The translations under genes and the position numbers were made by a program. 50,924 nucleotides of DNA. Source: Thermodesulfobacteriaceae bacterium (GTDB lineage: Bacteria; Desulfobacterota; Thermodesulfobacteria; Thermodesulfobacteriales; Thermodesulfobacteriaceae). The notes beneath the pieces were generated by a model. The model was not told where the DNA came from, did no database searches, and saw only the letters and a list, made by a program, of their open reading frames with translations. The stretch spans positions 1 through 50,924 of the forward strand of contig JANXAD010000010.1 in the NCBI GenBank assembly GCA_025062245.1, in the 5' to 3' direction. Below, in pieces: positions 25,092-33,505 of this stretch (positions are counted from its first letter, which is position 1; the number at the start of each line of letters is the position of its first letter).

Positions 25092-26948
25092 GTGGCGGTT
25101 TGGATTCGCAATTTAATTAGTAATTTAGAAAAAAAACCAGTTTTAATTTTACATGGAAATGTTCGTGATAAATATATTGATGAATATAAACGGGTTTATG
25201 ATAACCTAACCAGTCTGTTGAGAGAAGTCGCCCGTCAACTACCTATAAATTTTTATGAAATTTTATTTTATGATGCTGTTTCTAAGGAGCGTCGTGAAAC
25301 TTGGACTTCTAATTTTAAAATTCCTTCTCCCGATCCTAATCCAGATAGTGAACTTATGGAAACTGAACCTAAGATAGAAAAGAGTCCTTCAGAAAAAGAA
25401 AGAGGACTTCTTCGGCAAATAGAGCCTCCTTCCAGAGTTTTTTCAAAATGGAAACGTGAACTTTCCAGTTCAGATCAAAGCAAATTCGTGGTAGTCTTTT
25501 ACTTAGATAAATTAGTAACTTATAAACAAACTGGTTATACGGATGAGGAAAAACAAGTTCTTCTTTGGATGGAAAAGGTTATTGAAAATATTACTCCCAA
25601 TCATAGATTAATTTTAGTTGCTCTGCAAGATACTATGGTTCCTGTTGAACTTTACCTCAATTCACCTAAAACTTGTATTCTCTCTATTCCTATGCCAAAT
25701 AAATCTGATAGAATAGCCTATTTAAAGCACTGTTTGGGAGATAGTTATGAACACTTAGAACTTATTGCTGATCTAACAGATGGTCTTTTTCTTAGAGATT
25801 TAGATAACATTGCTAATGAAATAAAAAGTTATCCCAAATTAAGTACTCGTGAAGTAAGAAGGTTAGTAAATAAATATCGTCTTGGTGAGCAAGAAGACTA
25901 TTGGAGTCAATTAAGCATAGAAAAACTTAACAATGCGCTTCGTTGGTTTGTGGAAGAAGAAGGGGTTAAGGGTCAAGAAGAAGCTATAAGCAAAGTAATA
26001 GATGTGCTTTGTCTTGCTCGGGCAGGTTTATCGGGAGTTGCAAGTAATACAACTTCTAAACCTAAAGGAGTTCTATTCTTTGCAGGTTTAACAGGGGTGG
26101 GCAAAACTTTGGTAGCTAAAAAGCTGGCTAAATTTTTATTTGGAACAGAAGAAGCTTTTTTAAGATTTGACATGAGCGAATTTAAAGAAGAACACACGGT
26201 TTCTAAATTTATAGGCTCTCCTCCAGGATACGTAGGATATGAAAAAGGAGGTATGCTCACCAATGCTGTTCGTGAAAAGCCTTTTTCAGTTATCCTTTTT
26301 GATGAAATCGAAAAGGCCCATCCTAAGATTATGGATATTTTCTTACAAATTTTAGATGATGGACGTTTAACTGATAGTAGAGGACAAACGGTTTTCTTTA
26401 CAGAAACGGTTATTATTTTTACCTCTAATATAGGTACTCGAACTACAGACTCTCGTGGAGCACCTATAGATGAGCGGGAAAGGTTGGAAAAAATTATAAA
26501 TTCTAACTTAAAGGATGAAGAAAAAAAACAAAAAATTAGAGAACATTTTATAAGAGCAGTAGAACAATTTTTTATTTTCGAGATTTCCCGCCCAGAACTT
26601 TTAAACAGAATTGGAAATAACATAGTTCCCTTTAATTACATTCATACTCCTGAAGTTCAAATTCAAATTGTAGAAACCCATTTAAAAAGAATTAAAGAGG
26701 AATTTGAAGATAAATATCGCACTGCCTGCTATAAAGTAAATTTTGAAGAAAGCGTAGCTAAGTGGCTCGTAGAGAAATATGGAGAACAAATAACCATGTA
26801 TGGTGGACGGGGTATTACTAATGCCATAGAAAGTGAAATAATGATACCTTTAGCTAAAGCAGTACTTAGAGCCGAACATAATAATGAACGAAATTTAAGA
26901 TTTGTAGTAACTGTTTTTAACCAAGGAATAAAAGTAGTTTTAAAATAA
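25092..26948 (+). CDS. ClpB/ClpA-like AAA+ ATPase with a degenerate first module
   Basis: A 618-aa protein. The C-terminal half is a Clp D2-type AAA+ module: Walker A GLTGVGKT (about 332-339), pore-loop region GSPPGYVGYEKGG, Walker B SVILFDEIEKAHP (about 398-410), sensor-1 IIFTSNIG, arginine-finger segment SRPELLNRI (about 498), and a sensor-2-like GGRGI in the D2-small domain. The N-terminal half (about 1-270) resembles an AAA module (KPVLILHGNVRDKY, FVVVFYLDKL, RLILVALQDTM) but lacks a Walker A. There is no ClpB N-domain or M-domain. A GTG start follows TTAGGAGA. It is likely the energy-dependent remodeller of the system; a proteolytic partner is not encoded nearby. Confidence 0.88.
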   Translation: MAVWIRNLISNLEKKPVLILHGNVRDKYIDEYKRVYDNLTSLLREVARQLPINFYEILFYDAVSKERRETWTSNFKIPSPDPNPDSELMETEPKIEKSPSEKERGLLRQIEPPSRVFSKWKRELSSSDQSKFVVVFYLDKLVTYKQTGYTDEEKQVLLWMEKVIENITPNHRLILVALQDTMVPVELYLNSPKTCILSIPMPNKSDRIAYLKHCLGDSYEHLELIADLTDGLFLRDLDNIANEIKSYPKLSTREVRRLVNKYRLGEQEDYWSQLSIEKLNNALRWFVEEEGVKGQEEAISKVIDVLCLARAGLSGVASNTTSKPKGVLFFAGLTGVGKTLVAKKLAKFLFGTEEAFLRFDMSEFKEEHTVSKFIGSPPGYVGYEKGGMLTNAVREKPFSVILFDEIEKAHPKIMDIFLQILDDGRLTDSRGQTVFFTETVIIFTSNIGTRTTDSRGAPIDERERLEKIINSNLKDEEKKQKIREHFIRAVEQFFIFEISRPELLNRIGNNIVPFNYIHTPEVQIQIVETHLKRIKEEFEDKYRTACYKVNFEESVAKWLVEKYGEQITMYGGRGITNAIESEIMIPLAKAVLRAEHNNERNLRFVVTVFNQGIKVVLK

Positions 26949-26954
26949 TTTAAC

Positions 26955-28073
26955 ATGGCTCTTATCCAAATAAAAGGAAAACTTGAGATAAAAGGAATCA
27001 AAAAAGTTATTTTTATTTTAGATACTTCTGAAAGTGCTTATTCATATTGGAACGAAATTGCTTCTCTTACCAGTCAGTTAATTGCTCTCTTGCCTAAGGA
27101 TATGGAAGGCGAACTCTATTTTTTAGGGAATTCTAATCCAATTGAAATTTCACAATTTGATAAATTAACTTCTCAATTTTTTGAAGAAAATCTTAATCGC
27201 ATAAGCCTTATTACTCCCATTTTTGAAAAACTTTCACAAAAAGAAGATATTTTTAATATTTTAATCATAGGTTCTGGGAAAATTTTCGATCTTGAGGACT
27301 GGGCAGACTCTCATTTATTAAAACAAACCCTTTTGATAAGTGTAAAAGATTCTTTACAGGGTGAATTATCCTTAGCAGATGAAATTTCCTATCCGACAGC
27401 TCAACAGATTTATACCTACCTATATGATCCTATTATTGAGGTGGAAATTTCTGGAAAAGGTTTTATGCCGCTTAAATGGTCAAATGGAGGATATTCTTTA
27501 AATATAATAGAAGGAAAGGCTTACTTAACAGCCAGCAAATTAGACAATTATTTTATTAATTTAGAATATTTGATAACTTCGGATTTTTCCCCTCAAGCCA
27601 AGCTTACCTATGCCAGTGGCCAAAAAATTATAAAACCCATTCAAAATCTTGAGATAGTTGAGATGAAAGAGGAAGATTTAAATTTAATCTCTTTAACTTC
27701 AGAGGAGGAGGAAATATTCAAAAAAGCTATTTTTAAAAAACCCTTCCTTTGTATCCACTGTAAAAAAACTCATGAGTGGAATACCCTTTATTGTTTGAAT
27801 ACTTCTTCTATCCTGGGAGAACCTATCTATCCTTCTTTAAATAATTATAAAATAAGTGGTTTCGTTCTTTTTTATCAGAAAGATGAAAAAGTGTACTTTC
27901 AAGATTACCCCTTTAATCTTTTAAAGATTGATGAAAATACTGTAGCTTTTCGAGAGGGAAGAAGAGCTGTATTATATAAATATAGCGAAAAAGAAGATAT
28001 GTGGATAGCTACTTCTCACACTTTAGACCCTTACTCTAAAATAAAGGAAGGGGTTTATGCAGTGGTTTTTTGA
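26955..28073 (+). CDS. vWA-like protein with zinc-knuckle segment
   Basis: A 372-aa protein. The N-terminal part (about 14-150) has a Rossmann-like pattern beginning VIFILDTSESAYSYW; D23-T-S25-E-S27 fits the DxSxS of a metal-ion-dependent adhesion site, followed by helix/strand alternation (IFNILIIGSGKIFD). I therefore call it von Willebrand A-like. The middle is beta-rich. C266-IH-C269, H273 and C280 could bind zinc. The C-terminus is another beta-rich domain. vWA proteins commonly partner AAA+ ATPases, which fits the preceding gene. Its last 17 bases overlap the next gene. No secretion signal is present. Confidence 0.62.
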   Translation: MALIQIKGKLEIKGIKKVIFILDTSESAYSYWNEIASLTSQLIALLPKDMEGELYFLGNSNPIEISQFDKLTSQFFEENLNRISLITPIFEKLSQKEDIFNILIIGSGKIFDLEDWADSHLLKQTLLISVKDSLQGELSLADEISYPTAQQIYTYLYDPIIEVEISGKGFMPLKWSNGGYSLNIIEGKAYLTASKLDNYFINLEYLITSDFSPQAKLTYASGQKIIKPIQNLEIVEMKEEDLNLISLTSEEEEIFKKAIFKKPFLCIHCKKTHEWNTLYCLNTSSILGEPIYPSLNNYKISGFVLFYQKDEKVYFQDYPFNLLKIDENTVAFREGRRAVLYKYSEKEDMWIATSHTLDPYSKIKEGVYAVVF

Positions 28074-28695
28074 TAAAACGGGGTTTCCTCTTTTCTATGT
28101 TTCTGGAATACAAGTTCAACTTTTACCCATTACTAAGGTGCAATTTGAGAAATTCTTAGTTGAATCTAAGGAATTTGGAGATAGTTGGTATGCGAATCTC
28201 TTAAATATTAATCCAAGAGTTTCTTATAAAACCTTTACTTCTGAAAATCGGGAAGGAATATTTATCACAGGGCTTTTGCCTTCAGAAATTAATTTTTTTA
28301 TAAAGTGGATGGGAAACGGTTTTAGATTAGCTAATCTTAGAGAGTGGAGAAAAATTTATCATGAATTAAAGAAAATTCCTTTAAAAAGAGAGAGGTTAGA
28401 AAATCTTCTTTTCCAAGTTAAATCTAAACCAGCTAAAACGATTATAGAAAGACTATTAGAGCAACTTAACTATGAAATACTTTATAGGGAAGCTCGGAGA
28501 GAATTAAATTGGGCTGATATAACCCTTATGCATTATGGTTTAGTGGAATGGGTAAAAGAAGAAGGAAGTTATGTTGGGGTGGGTGCCCCTCGTCCTTCTT
28601 TTTATCCTAATCTGTGGGAACCTCTAAAAGATATGGTTAAACCTTTAAAGGAAAATGAAAGATTGTTTTACTTTGGTTTTAGGTTAATAAGATAA
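28057..28695 (+). CDS. FGE-sulfatase/C-type-lectin-like domain protein, cysteine-free
   Basis: A 212-aa protein whose landmarks follow the formylglycine-generating-enzyme fold: LLPITKVQFEKFL (usually PVTxxxYxxF), GLLPSEINFFIKWMGNGFRLANLREWRK (usually VSWxDAxxYCxWLGKRLPTEAEWE), YGLVEWVKE (usually GNVWEW), and the terminal FYFGFRLIR (usually GFRLVR). The protein contains no cysteine at all, so FGE-type oxidation is excluded. It is probably a ligand- or protein-binding version, as in many FGE-like domains of conflict systems. It starts inside the vWA-like gene. Confidence 0.72.
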   Translation: MQWFFDKTGFPLFYVSGIQVQLLPITKVQFEKFLVESKEFGDSWYANLLNINPRVSYKTFTSENREGIFITGLLPSEINFFIKWMGNGFRLANLREWRKIYHELKKIPLKRERLENLLFQVKSKPAKTIIERLLEQLNYEILYREARRELNWADITLMHYGLVEWVKEEGSYVGVGAPRPSFYPNLWEPLKDMVKPLKENERLFYFGFRLIR

Positions 28696-28716
28696 TTTTT
28701 GAGGAGGTTAGAAAGG

Positions 28717-30369
28717 GTGAGTAAAATTGTAGTAGGGCAGCAGATTTATGCTAATGTAGAGAAAGAACAATCTCCCCAAAGGATAGCAGGTTTTCAAACC
28801 CTCTTTTACTCTCGTTCCTTTCTTTCAGAAGAGGAAGTAGAAGAAATAGAGCGAAGATTGGTTTACTTTCCCTCAGAAAAGGATTATCTTAAAAGAATTT
28901 TTTTTGTGACCTCCACAAACAAATATGTTTTAGCTCAAATTGTACCTTTGCCTGAACCAGATCAGTTAGGAAGAAAGGGAAGATATTTAGCTCATGTCTT
29001 AATTCTTAAGGAAGAAGATTTTCTCAACCATAAATTAAATCCTTGGGTAATATTTCAAAAATTTTATTTTGTAAAAACCTTAGAGGAAGCTTTAAAGTTA
29101 GGAAACTTTGAAACAGGGGATCTTCCCAGTATGACTATTGATTTAGTTGAGTTTTCTGAGAATTTAAAAATAGACTTTTCTCTGTTTGAAGGCGAAAATT
29201 TTAAAAAATTAGCCTTACTTGCCTTTCGTGGAAAAGAACTTATGAATCAACGTAAAACAGTGGTCTTTTTAGGAGAACCTCAAGAGGTAGAACTTGCTCT
29301 TAAATTAGCTACCTTTGTGGTTCCTACTCCACTTCTGAAATATTGTACTTTTGACACCTATTTTTATCGCTGTAATCTCGTATCTACCTATTACTGGGGT
29401 ATAGGGCTTTTTGATTCCCCCAGTAAACCTAATCTCATAATAGTAAAAGTAAACTCTGGAGAAGTTCTAAGTGAATTAGAGCGAAATCCTGAAAATGCTT
29501 ATGAAAGATGGATTCTAAAAGAACTGGATCGGAGAAACTTCCATACTATAGGTTCTTATAAAGATTCTGCCTTTATTTTAACAGAATGGCTTGATGGAAA
29601 GATACCCACTTCTCCCTCACTTAATCAGATTTCTCCAGAAATCATTCCTTCCATTTTTGAAGCTAACTCCGAAAAAGTTTGGTCTAAGATATCAGATAAA
29701 ATTTTAGAAAAATTTCCTTCTCCTTTAGCCAGCAAAGTAGTTACTCCTCTTTTTAAAAGTTACTCTTCTTTAAAACTTTTCAAGAAATTGCAAGAGGGCT
29801 TTTCTTATGAAGAAATACTAGACCTACTTCTTGAAATCTATGCCTCTCAAAATTACACTTCTCCACCTCAGTCAGAACTTAAAACCTTAGGAGAAGTTTT
29901 AAATACAGTGGATTACCATTTACTAAAGTTATTTTATCTATGTTGGAAAAAGGAATATAAAGAACTAAGTAAATTCTTAGAAAAATTAGAAGATAGTGAA
30001 TACACCAAATTTTTAGAAAGAGCCTTAAAATACGACTTAATTAACCCGGCCTATCTTGTAGTTCCTAAGAAGGGTAAACTATTTTTAAAACTTTATCTTT
30101 CTGAAGAGATTCCCCAAAAAAGAGATTGGCTATCCTTAGTTAAAGCCTTATTAGAAGCTAAGGAAGGAGAGACTCTTGATTTATTAACTCCTTACATTGG
30201 TCAGTGGTCTCCTCAGGTAATAAAAAAGGTTAAAGATTTGATAATAGAGAAACCGGAAGTTCCCCCCTCTTTTAGAGAGGCTATTAATAAAGTAGCTGCT
30301 CGTATACACCTTGAAGAAGAAAGAGGAATAAAGGGGTGGTTAAAATCCATCTTAGAAAAAATTAGGTAA
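28717..30369 (+). CDS. GAP1-like GTPase-associated protein (GAP1-N2 type N-terminal domain)
   Basis: About 550 aa. The N-terminal hundred residues (VVGQQIYANVEKEQSPQRIAGFQTLFYSRSF, then LGRKGRYLAHVLIL) match the pattern of the GAP1-N2 domain, defined computationally in proteins linked to predicted GTPases. The rest is helical and probably a repeat or middle domain; it contains no obvious catalytic motif. The GTG at 28717 is chosen as start because GAGGAGG lies at 28701-28707; an in-frame TTG at 28699 precedes that ribosome-binding site and is rejected. In the wider family GAP1 proteins are thought to pair with the system GTPase, here three genes downstream of this position in order GAP1, radical SAM, GTPase. 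Confidence 0.72.
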   Translation: MSKIVVGQQIYANVEKEQSPQRIAGFQTLFYSRSFLSEEEVEEIERRLVYFPSEKDYLKRIFFVTSTNKYVLAQIVPLPEPDQLGRKGRYLAHVLILKEEDFLNHKLNPWVIFQKFYFVKTLEEALKLGNFETGDLPSMTIDLVEFSENLKIDFSLFEGENFKKLALLAFRGKELMNQRKTVVFLGEPQEVELALKLATFVVPTPLLKYCTFDTYFYRCNLVSTYYWGIGLFDSPSKPNLIIVKVNSGEVLSELERNPENAYERWILKELDRRNFHTIGSYKDSAFILTEWLDGKIPTSPSLNQISPEIIPSIFEANSEKVWSKISDKILEKFPSPLASKVVTPLFKSYSSLKLFKKLQEGFSYEEILDLLLEIYASQNYTSPPQSELKTLGEVLNTVDYHLLKLFYLCWKKEYKELSKFLEKLEDSEYTKFLERALKYDLINPAYLVVPKKGKLFLKLYLSEEIPQKRDWLSLVKALLEAKEGETLDLLTPYIGQWSPQVIKKVKDLIIEKPEVPPSFREAINKVAARIHLEEERGIKGWLKSILEKIR

Positions 30370-30377
30370 AAAATTTT

Positions 30378-30986
30378 ATGTTAGAAGAAAGGGTTTACCT
30401 TAATATAGGTGCTATTCAAGAGCGTTCTATAGCTAATGGTCCTGGGGAAAGGTTTGTATTATGGCTTCAAGGATGCCTTCTAAATTGTCCTGGATGCATA
30501 AATCCTGAGTTTCAACCCTTAGTAAAGAGAGTGATTTTAAGCGTAGAAGAGGTGTTTGAAAGGATAACCAAGGTTAAGGGAATTGAAGGAGTTACTTTTA
30601 CCGGTGGAGAACCTATGCTTCAAGCTAAAGCTTTAGCTTTACTAAGTGAAAAACTCAAAAAAACAGGTCTAACCCTTATGTGTTATACCGGATACACCTT
30701 AGAGGAACTAAAAACTTTCAACAATTACTGGATTGAAAAACTCTTATCTAATTTAGATATTTTAATAGATGGTCCTTTTATTTTGGAGAAAAAGGCTTCC
30801 TTGCCTTGGAGAGGAAGTAGTAATCAAAGGGTTTATTTTTTGACTCCCACCTATCAACATCTTCAAAAATTTGTAGAATCTCCCCTAAGGGAAATAGAAT
30901 TTATAGTAGATAGTAAGGGTTTTTTAGTTACAGGGGTAAGCTTTGAAGAATTACTTCTTAAATTAAGAGAAACTTTAAAGAGGTGA
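30378..30986 (+). CDS. NrdG-like radical SAM activase-type protein
   Basis: A 202-aa minimal radical SAM protein. GPGERFVLWLQGC leads into the cluster motif C33-LLN-C37-PG-C40; FTGGEPMLQ (about 73-81) is the SAM-binding GGE region. The layout resembles activating enzymes of anaerobic ribonucleotide reductase. No glycyl-radical enzyme lies in the window, so an NrdG role is unlikely here; modification of a protein or small molecule within this operon is the natural inference. The gene lies 8 bases after the GAP1-like gene and abuts the GTPase gene. Confidence 0.85.
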   Translation: MLEERVYLNIGAIQERSIANGPGERFVLWLQGCLLNCPGCINPEFQPLVKRVILSVEEVFERITKVKGIEGVTFTGGEPMLQAKALALLSEKLKKTGLTLMCYTGYTLEELKTFNNYWIEKLLSNLDILIDGPFILEKKASLPWRGSSNQRVYFLTPTYQHLQKFVESPLREIEFIVDSKGFLVTGVSFEELLLKLRETLKR

Positions 30987-30994
30987 TTAAAGGC

Positions 30995-31957
30995 ATGCTT
31001 TGTCCTTTTTGTTTATTAGAAGTAGTGTTTCAAGAAAATATAGAGGGAAGTAAAGTATCTTACATCTGTCCAGAGTGTAAAGAAGCTATACCAGTTTTAT
31101 ATGTTCAAGAATATAAAAGATATCCTCCTGTAGTAGTTAATGCTATAGGGTTTCGTGGACATGGGAAGACTGTTTATTTTGCGACTCTTTTTTACGCATT
31201 GAGAAAACAACAGCTAAGTAGATTTTGGAAAGGATTCCACACTATGTGTCTTAATGAAGAAAGTTTAGAGATCGTTCAAAATAATGTAAATATGTTGGAA
31301 GAGGGATTCCTTCCTGAGTCAACTCCTAAAAATTTTCCTCGTCCTACTATCGTAAGATTACAAGGAATACCTACCTATCCTAATCGCACCTTATTATTTT
31401 ATGATACCAGTGGGGAAGCCTTTGAAAAGGCTTCTCAATTAGTTCAATTTGCAAGTTTTGTTAAAAGAGCTCAAAAGGTTTTATTTTTATTAAGTATAAG
31501 TGATATGGAAGATATTGGAATGGAAATGCATAATTTACTTAATACCTATATTATTGGAATGAGCGATCTTGGAGGGCAGACTAAAAATCAGGAATTAGTG
31601 GTAGTTTATACTAAAGCAGATAAAATTAGCAACTATTTAAGTAAGTTTTCCAATATTCTGGAGTATTTAAGAGAAGGCACCGTGGATGGACTTTCAAATA
31701 TTAAGGACTATCATAAAAAAATGCGAGAAATCTCTGAAGAACTCTATAACTTTACTCGAAAGGTTTTAAATGCTCACGAATTTCTAAATGCAGCGGAGGT
31801 TCATTTTAAGGCCGTAAATTTTTGTATTATTTCAGCTCTTGGGGCTAATCCTCAAGGAGATAGGTTAGCTGTGGCTATTACTCCCAGAAGAATTTTTGAT
31901 CCCCTTTTTTGGCTAATGGGAGGAGTTACTCCTTGGTGGAAAAAATTGTGGAGGTAA
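30995..31957 (+). CDS. Zinc-ribbon P-loop GTPase (DO-GTPase-like)
   Basis: About 320 aa from the ATG at 30995. An N-terminal zinc ribbon uses C3/C6 and C25/C28. The GTPase domain has P-loop GFRGHGKT (52-59), a DTSGE switch-II-type motif (137-141), TKAD (206-209) as the NKxD equivalent, and ISALG as a possible G5. The end, RRIFDPLFWLMGGVTPWWKKLW, is amphipathic or membrane-leaning. It resembles the double-GTPase-associated families described with GAP1. The upstream in-frame GTG at 30983 lies within the likely Shine-Dalgarno AGAGGTGA (about 30979-30986), so the ATG is preferred. Probably the central switch of the system. Confidence 0.8.
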   Translation: MLCPFCLLEVVFQENIEGSKVSYICPECKEAIPVLYVQEYKRYPPVVVNAIGFRGHGKTVYFATLFYALRKQQLSRFWKGFHTMCLNEESLEIVQNNVNMLEEGFLPESTPKNFPRPTIVRLQGIPTYPNRTLLFYDTSGEAFEKASQLVQFASFVKRAQKVLFLLSISDMEDIGMEMHNLLNTYIIGMSDLGGQTKNQELVVVYTKADKISNYLSKFSNILEYLREGTVDGLSNIKDYHKKMREISEELYNFTRKVLNAHEFLNAAEVHFKAVNFCIISALGANPQGDRLAVAITPRRIFDPLFWLMGGVTPWWKKLWR

Positions 31958-31960
31958 AGG

Positions 31961-33505
31961 TTGGTTTTCTTAGGTAAGATAGATGACTCGTGGGAAAATA
32001 TTATTTGGAGAGAATGGAGAAACTGTGAAGACAGAATTTATGCTCAAAAACTCTTTGAATTGGTAGCAGAAAAACCCGTTAAAGTTCCCCTCATGTTTAT
32101 CTTGATAATCATAATAGGTTTCTATTTTGGCTTAATAGGTGGCCTTCTCACAGGAAATTTGGTAATCAACAGTAAACTTCTTTTTTATCCAGAGAAGTGG
32201 CAATTAGTGTGGGATATAAAATTTATTTTAGGAGGTATATTAACAGGAATAGGTTTAGGACTTTTGCTTTGGGTTTTAACTCTTAATCTTTGGACTTGGA
32301 GACATTTTCTATCCTTTATGATTCCTAAGGTTGACCCCTCAGTTCTTTTTATAGGACCTATTATAGTTGGAATTATTTATGCTTTTTTTTACGGACCCTT
32401 TATTAAAATAGAAACCAATTTTTTAAACCTTTTTAATTTTAATTTGGCTAATCCTCTTTTAGGAAGTTTATTTGGTGGACTCTTTGGGGTGTTAATGGGA
32501 GGAATGGTTATTGGACTGGTTTATGGAACTTTGGGAGGTCTATGTGGGGGAATTATTATAGAACTATTTTCTTCCCTTTCAGGATACACACCTTTTAGTA
32601 AAATTTCAGAAGAACTAAGGGGAGGTTTAGTTTTAGGAGTAGTCTTTGAATTCTTTTTTGGTCTTACCTTAGGAGTTTTTTATCTTCTTTGGACTTGGAT
32701 TAGTAAAGGGGAAAACCTTAAGTGGATAGACTATGGTAGAAGTTTATGGGTGTGGTGGAGAAAAAGACCCATGCTTTCTGAAGTAGAAAAGGCTCTTCAT
32801 AGGGCTTGGAGTAAAGAATGGATTCAAACCCTTTTTTTACTTGAAAAAAATAAAAGGGAGTTTTTAACCCCAGAACTTCTTATCTCTAATTTGGAAAGTG
32901 AAAATTGGCAAGAAAGATTTATGGCTAGACATTTACTTTTATACTTGGGAGGAGAAGGAATAAATTTGTTGGTAAAAAGATTATCCCATCCATCCTCGGT
33001 TAAAAATACTATTCTTCATCTTTTAAAAAGTATTGCCTATGAAACAGAAGAAAGGCTTGCTTCTAAGGCTAACTGGTTAATATGTCCCAAGTGTATGGTT
33101 CATTTAGGAGCTAATCAAATTAGATTAGACAAAAAGGTTGTTATAACCTTTTATGGATGTCGTTCCTGTTATCAAAGTAGAAATTTCTATAACTTTAGAG
33201 ATAATAAAATTGTTATGATACTTGATCGTGAATTAGAAGAAGAAAAAATTTTAGAAGATAAAATTTTAAGGATTAACTGGTTTAAACATAAAGAATTGTT
33301 TGATTTTGATTGGATTGAAATTTTTCAAGCCTCCGATGAAGAGGTGGAACGTTTTTGTATACACATAGGGAATGACGGAGATTTAATAAGAAGAAAAAAG
33401 TATAAAAAAATACCCTGTTTTATTAGAAAGGAGTGTGAACTTAAAGAGGAAACCATTAATATGCTAAGAAATATTTTTAAAGAAGTAGTATTTAAGGAAT
33501 TTTAA
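31961..33505 (+). CDS. Multispanning membrane protein with helical repeats and C-terminal zinc ribbon
   Basis: A 514-aa protein of no family I can name. About six to seven hydrophobic, glycine-rich segments lie between residues 45 and 245 (for example MFILIIIIGFYFGLIGGLL, LFGGLFGVLMGGMVIGLVYG). A cytosolic region follows, with a HEAT-like helical pair (NWQERFMARHLLLYLGGEGINLLVKRL, about 320-350). CPKC and CRSC form a zinc ribbon at about 377-407. The C-terminal domain (about 415-514) is alpha/beta. The TTG start at 31961 is supported by GGAGGT at 31950-31955. As last gene of the operon and the only integral membrane protein, it is the best effector or receptor candidate. Its end overlaps the convergent permease gene by 4 bases. 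Confidence 0.72.
   Translation: MVFLGKIDDSWENIIWREWRNCEDRIYAQKLFELVAEKPVKVPLMFILIIIIGFYFGLIGGLLTGNLVINSKLLFYPEKWQLVWDIKFILGGILTGIGLGLLLWVLTLNLWTWRHFLSFMIPKVDPSVLFIGPIIVGIIYAFFYGPFIKIETNFLNLFNFNLANPLLGSLFGGLFGVLMGGMVIGLVYGTLGGLCGGIIIELFSSLSGYTPFSKISEELRGGLVLGVVFEFFFGLTLGVFYLLWTWISKGENLKWIDYGRSLWVWWRKRPMLSEVEKALHRAWSKEWIQTLFLLEKNKREFLTPELLISNLESENWQERFMARHLLLYLGGEGINLLVKRLSHPSSVKNTILHLLKSIAYETEERLASKANWLICPKCMVHLGANQIRLDKKVVITFYGCRSCYQSRNFYNFRDNKIVMILDRELEEEKILEDKILRINWFKHKELFDFDWIEIFQASDEEVERFCIHIGNDGDLIRRKKYKKIPCFIRKECELKEETINMLRNIFKEVVFKEF

Noticed and set aside
25973-26623. 216-codon minus-strand frame
   Set aside because: It is the mirror of the strongly conserved AAA+ D2 module; serine/isoleucine-rich composition is typical of such shadows.
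28699-28716. TTG at 28699 as start of the GAP1-like gene
   Set aside because: The Shine-Dalgarno GAGGAGG lies after it, just before GTG 28717, so the later start is preferred.
24129-33505. Reading the accessory cluster as a type VI secretion or contractile injection system because of its ClpB-like ATPase
   Set aside because: No sheath, tube, baseplate or spike genes are present, and the ATPase lacks the ClpV N-domain.
24129-33505. Reading the cluster as a TerD/tellurite-type vWA system
   Set aside because: No TerD, TerB or TerC-like protein is encoded; the vWA-like call alone is not enough.
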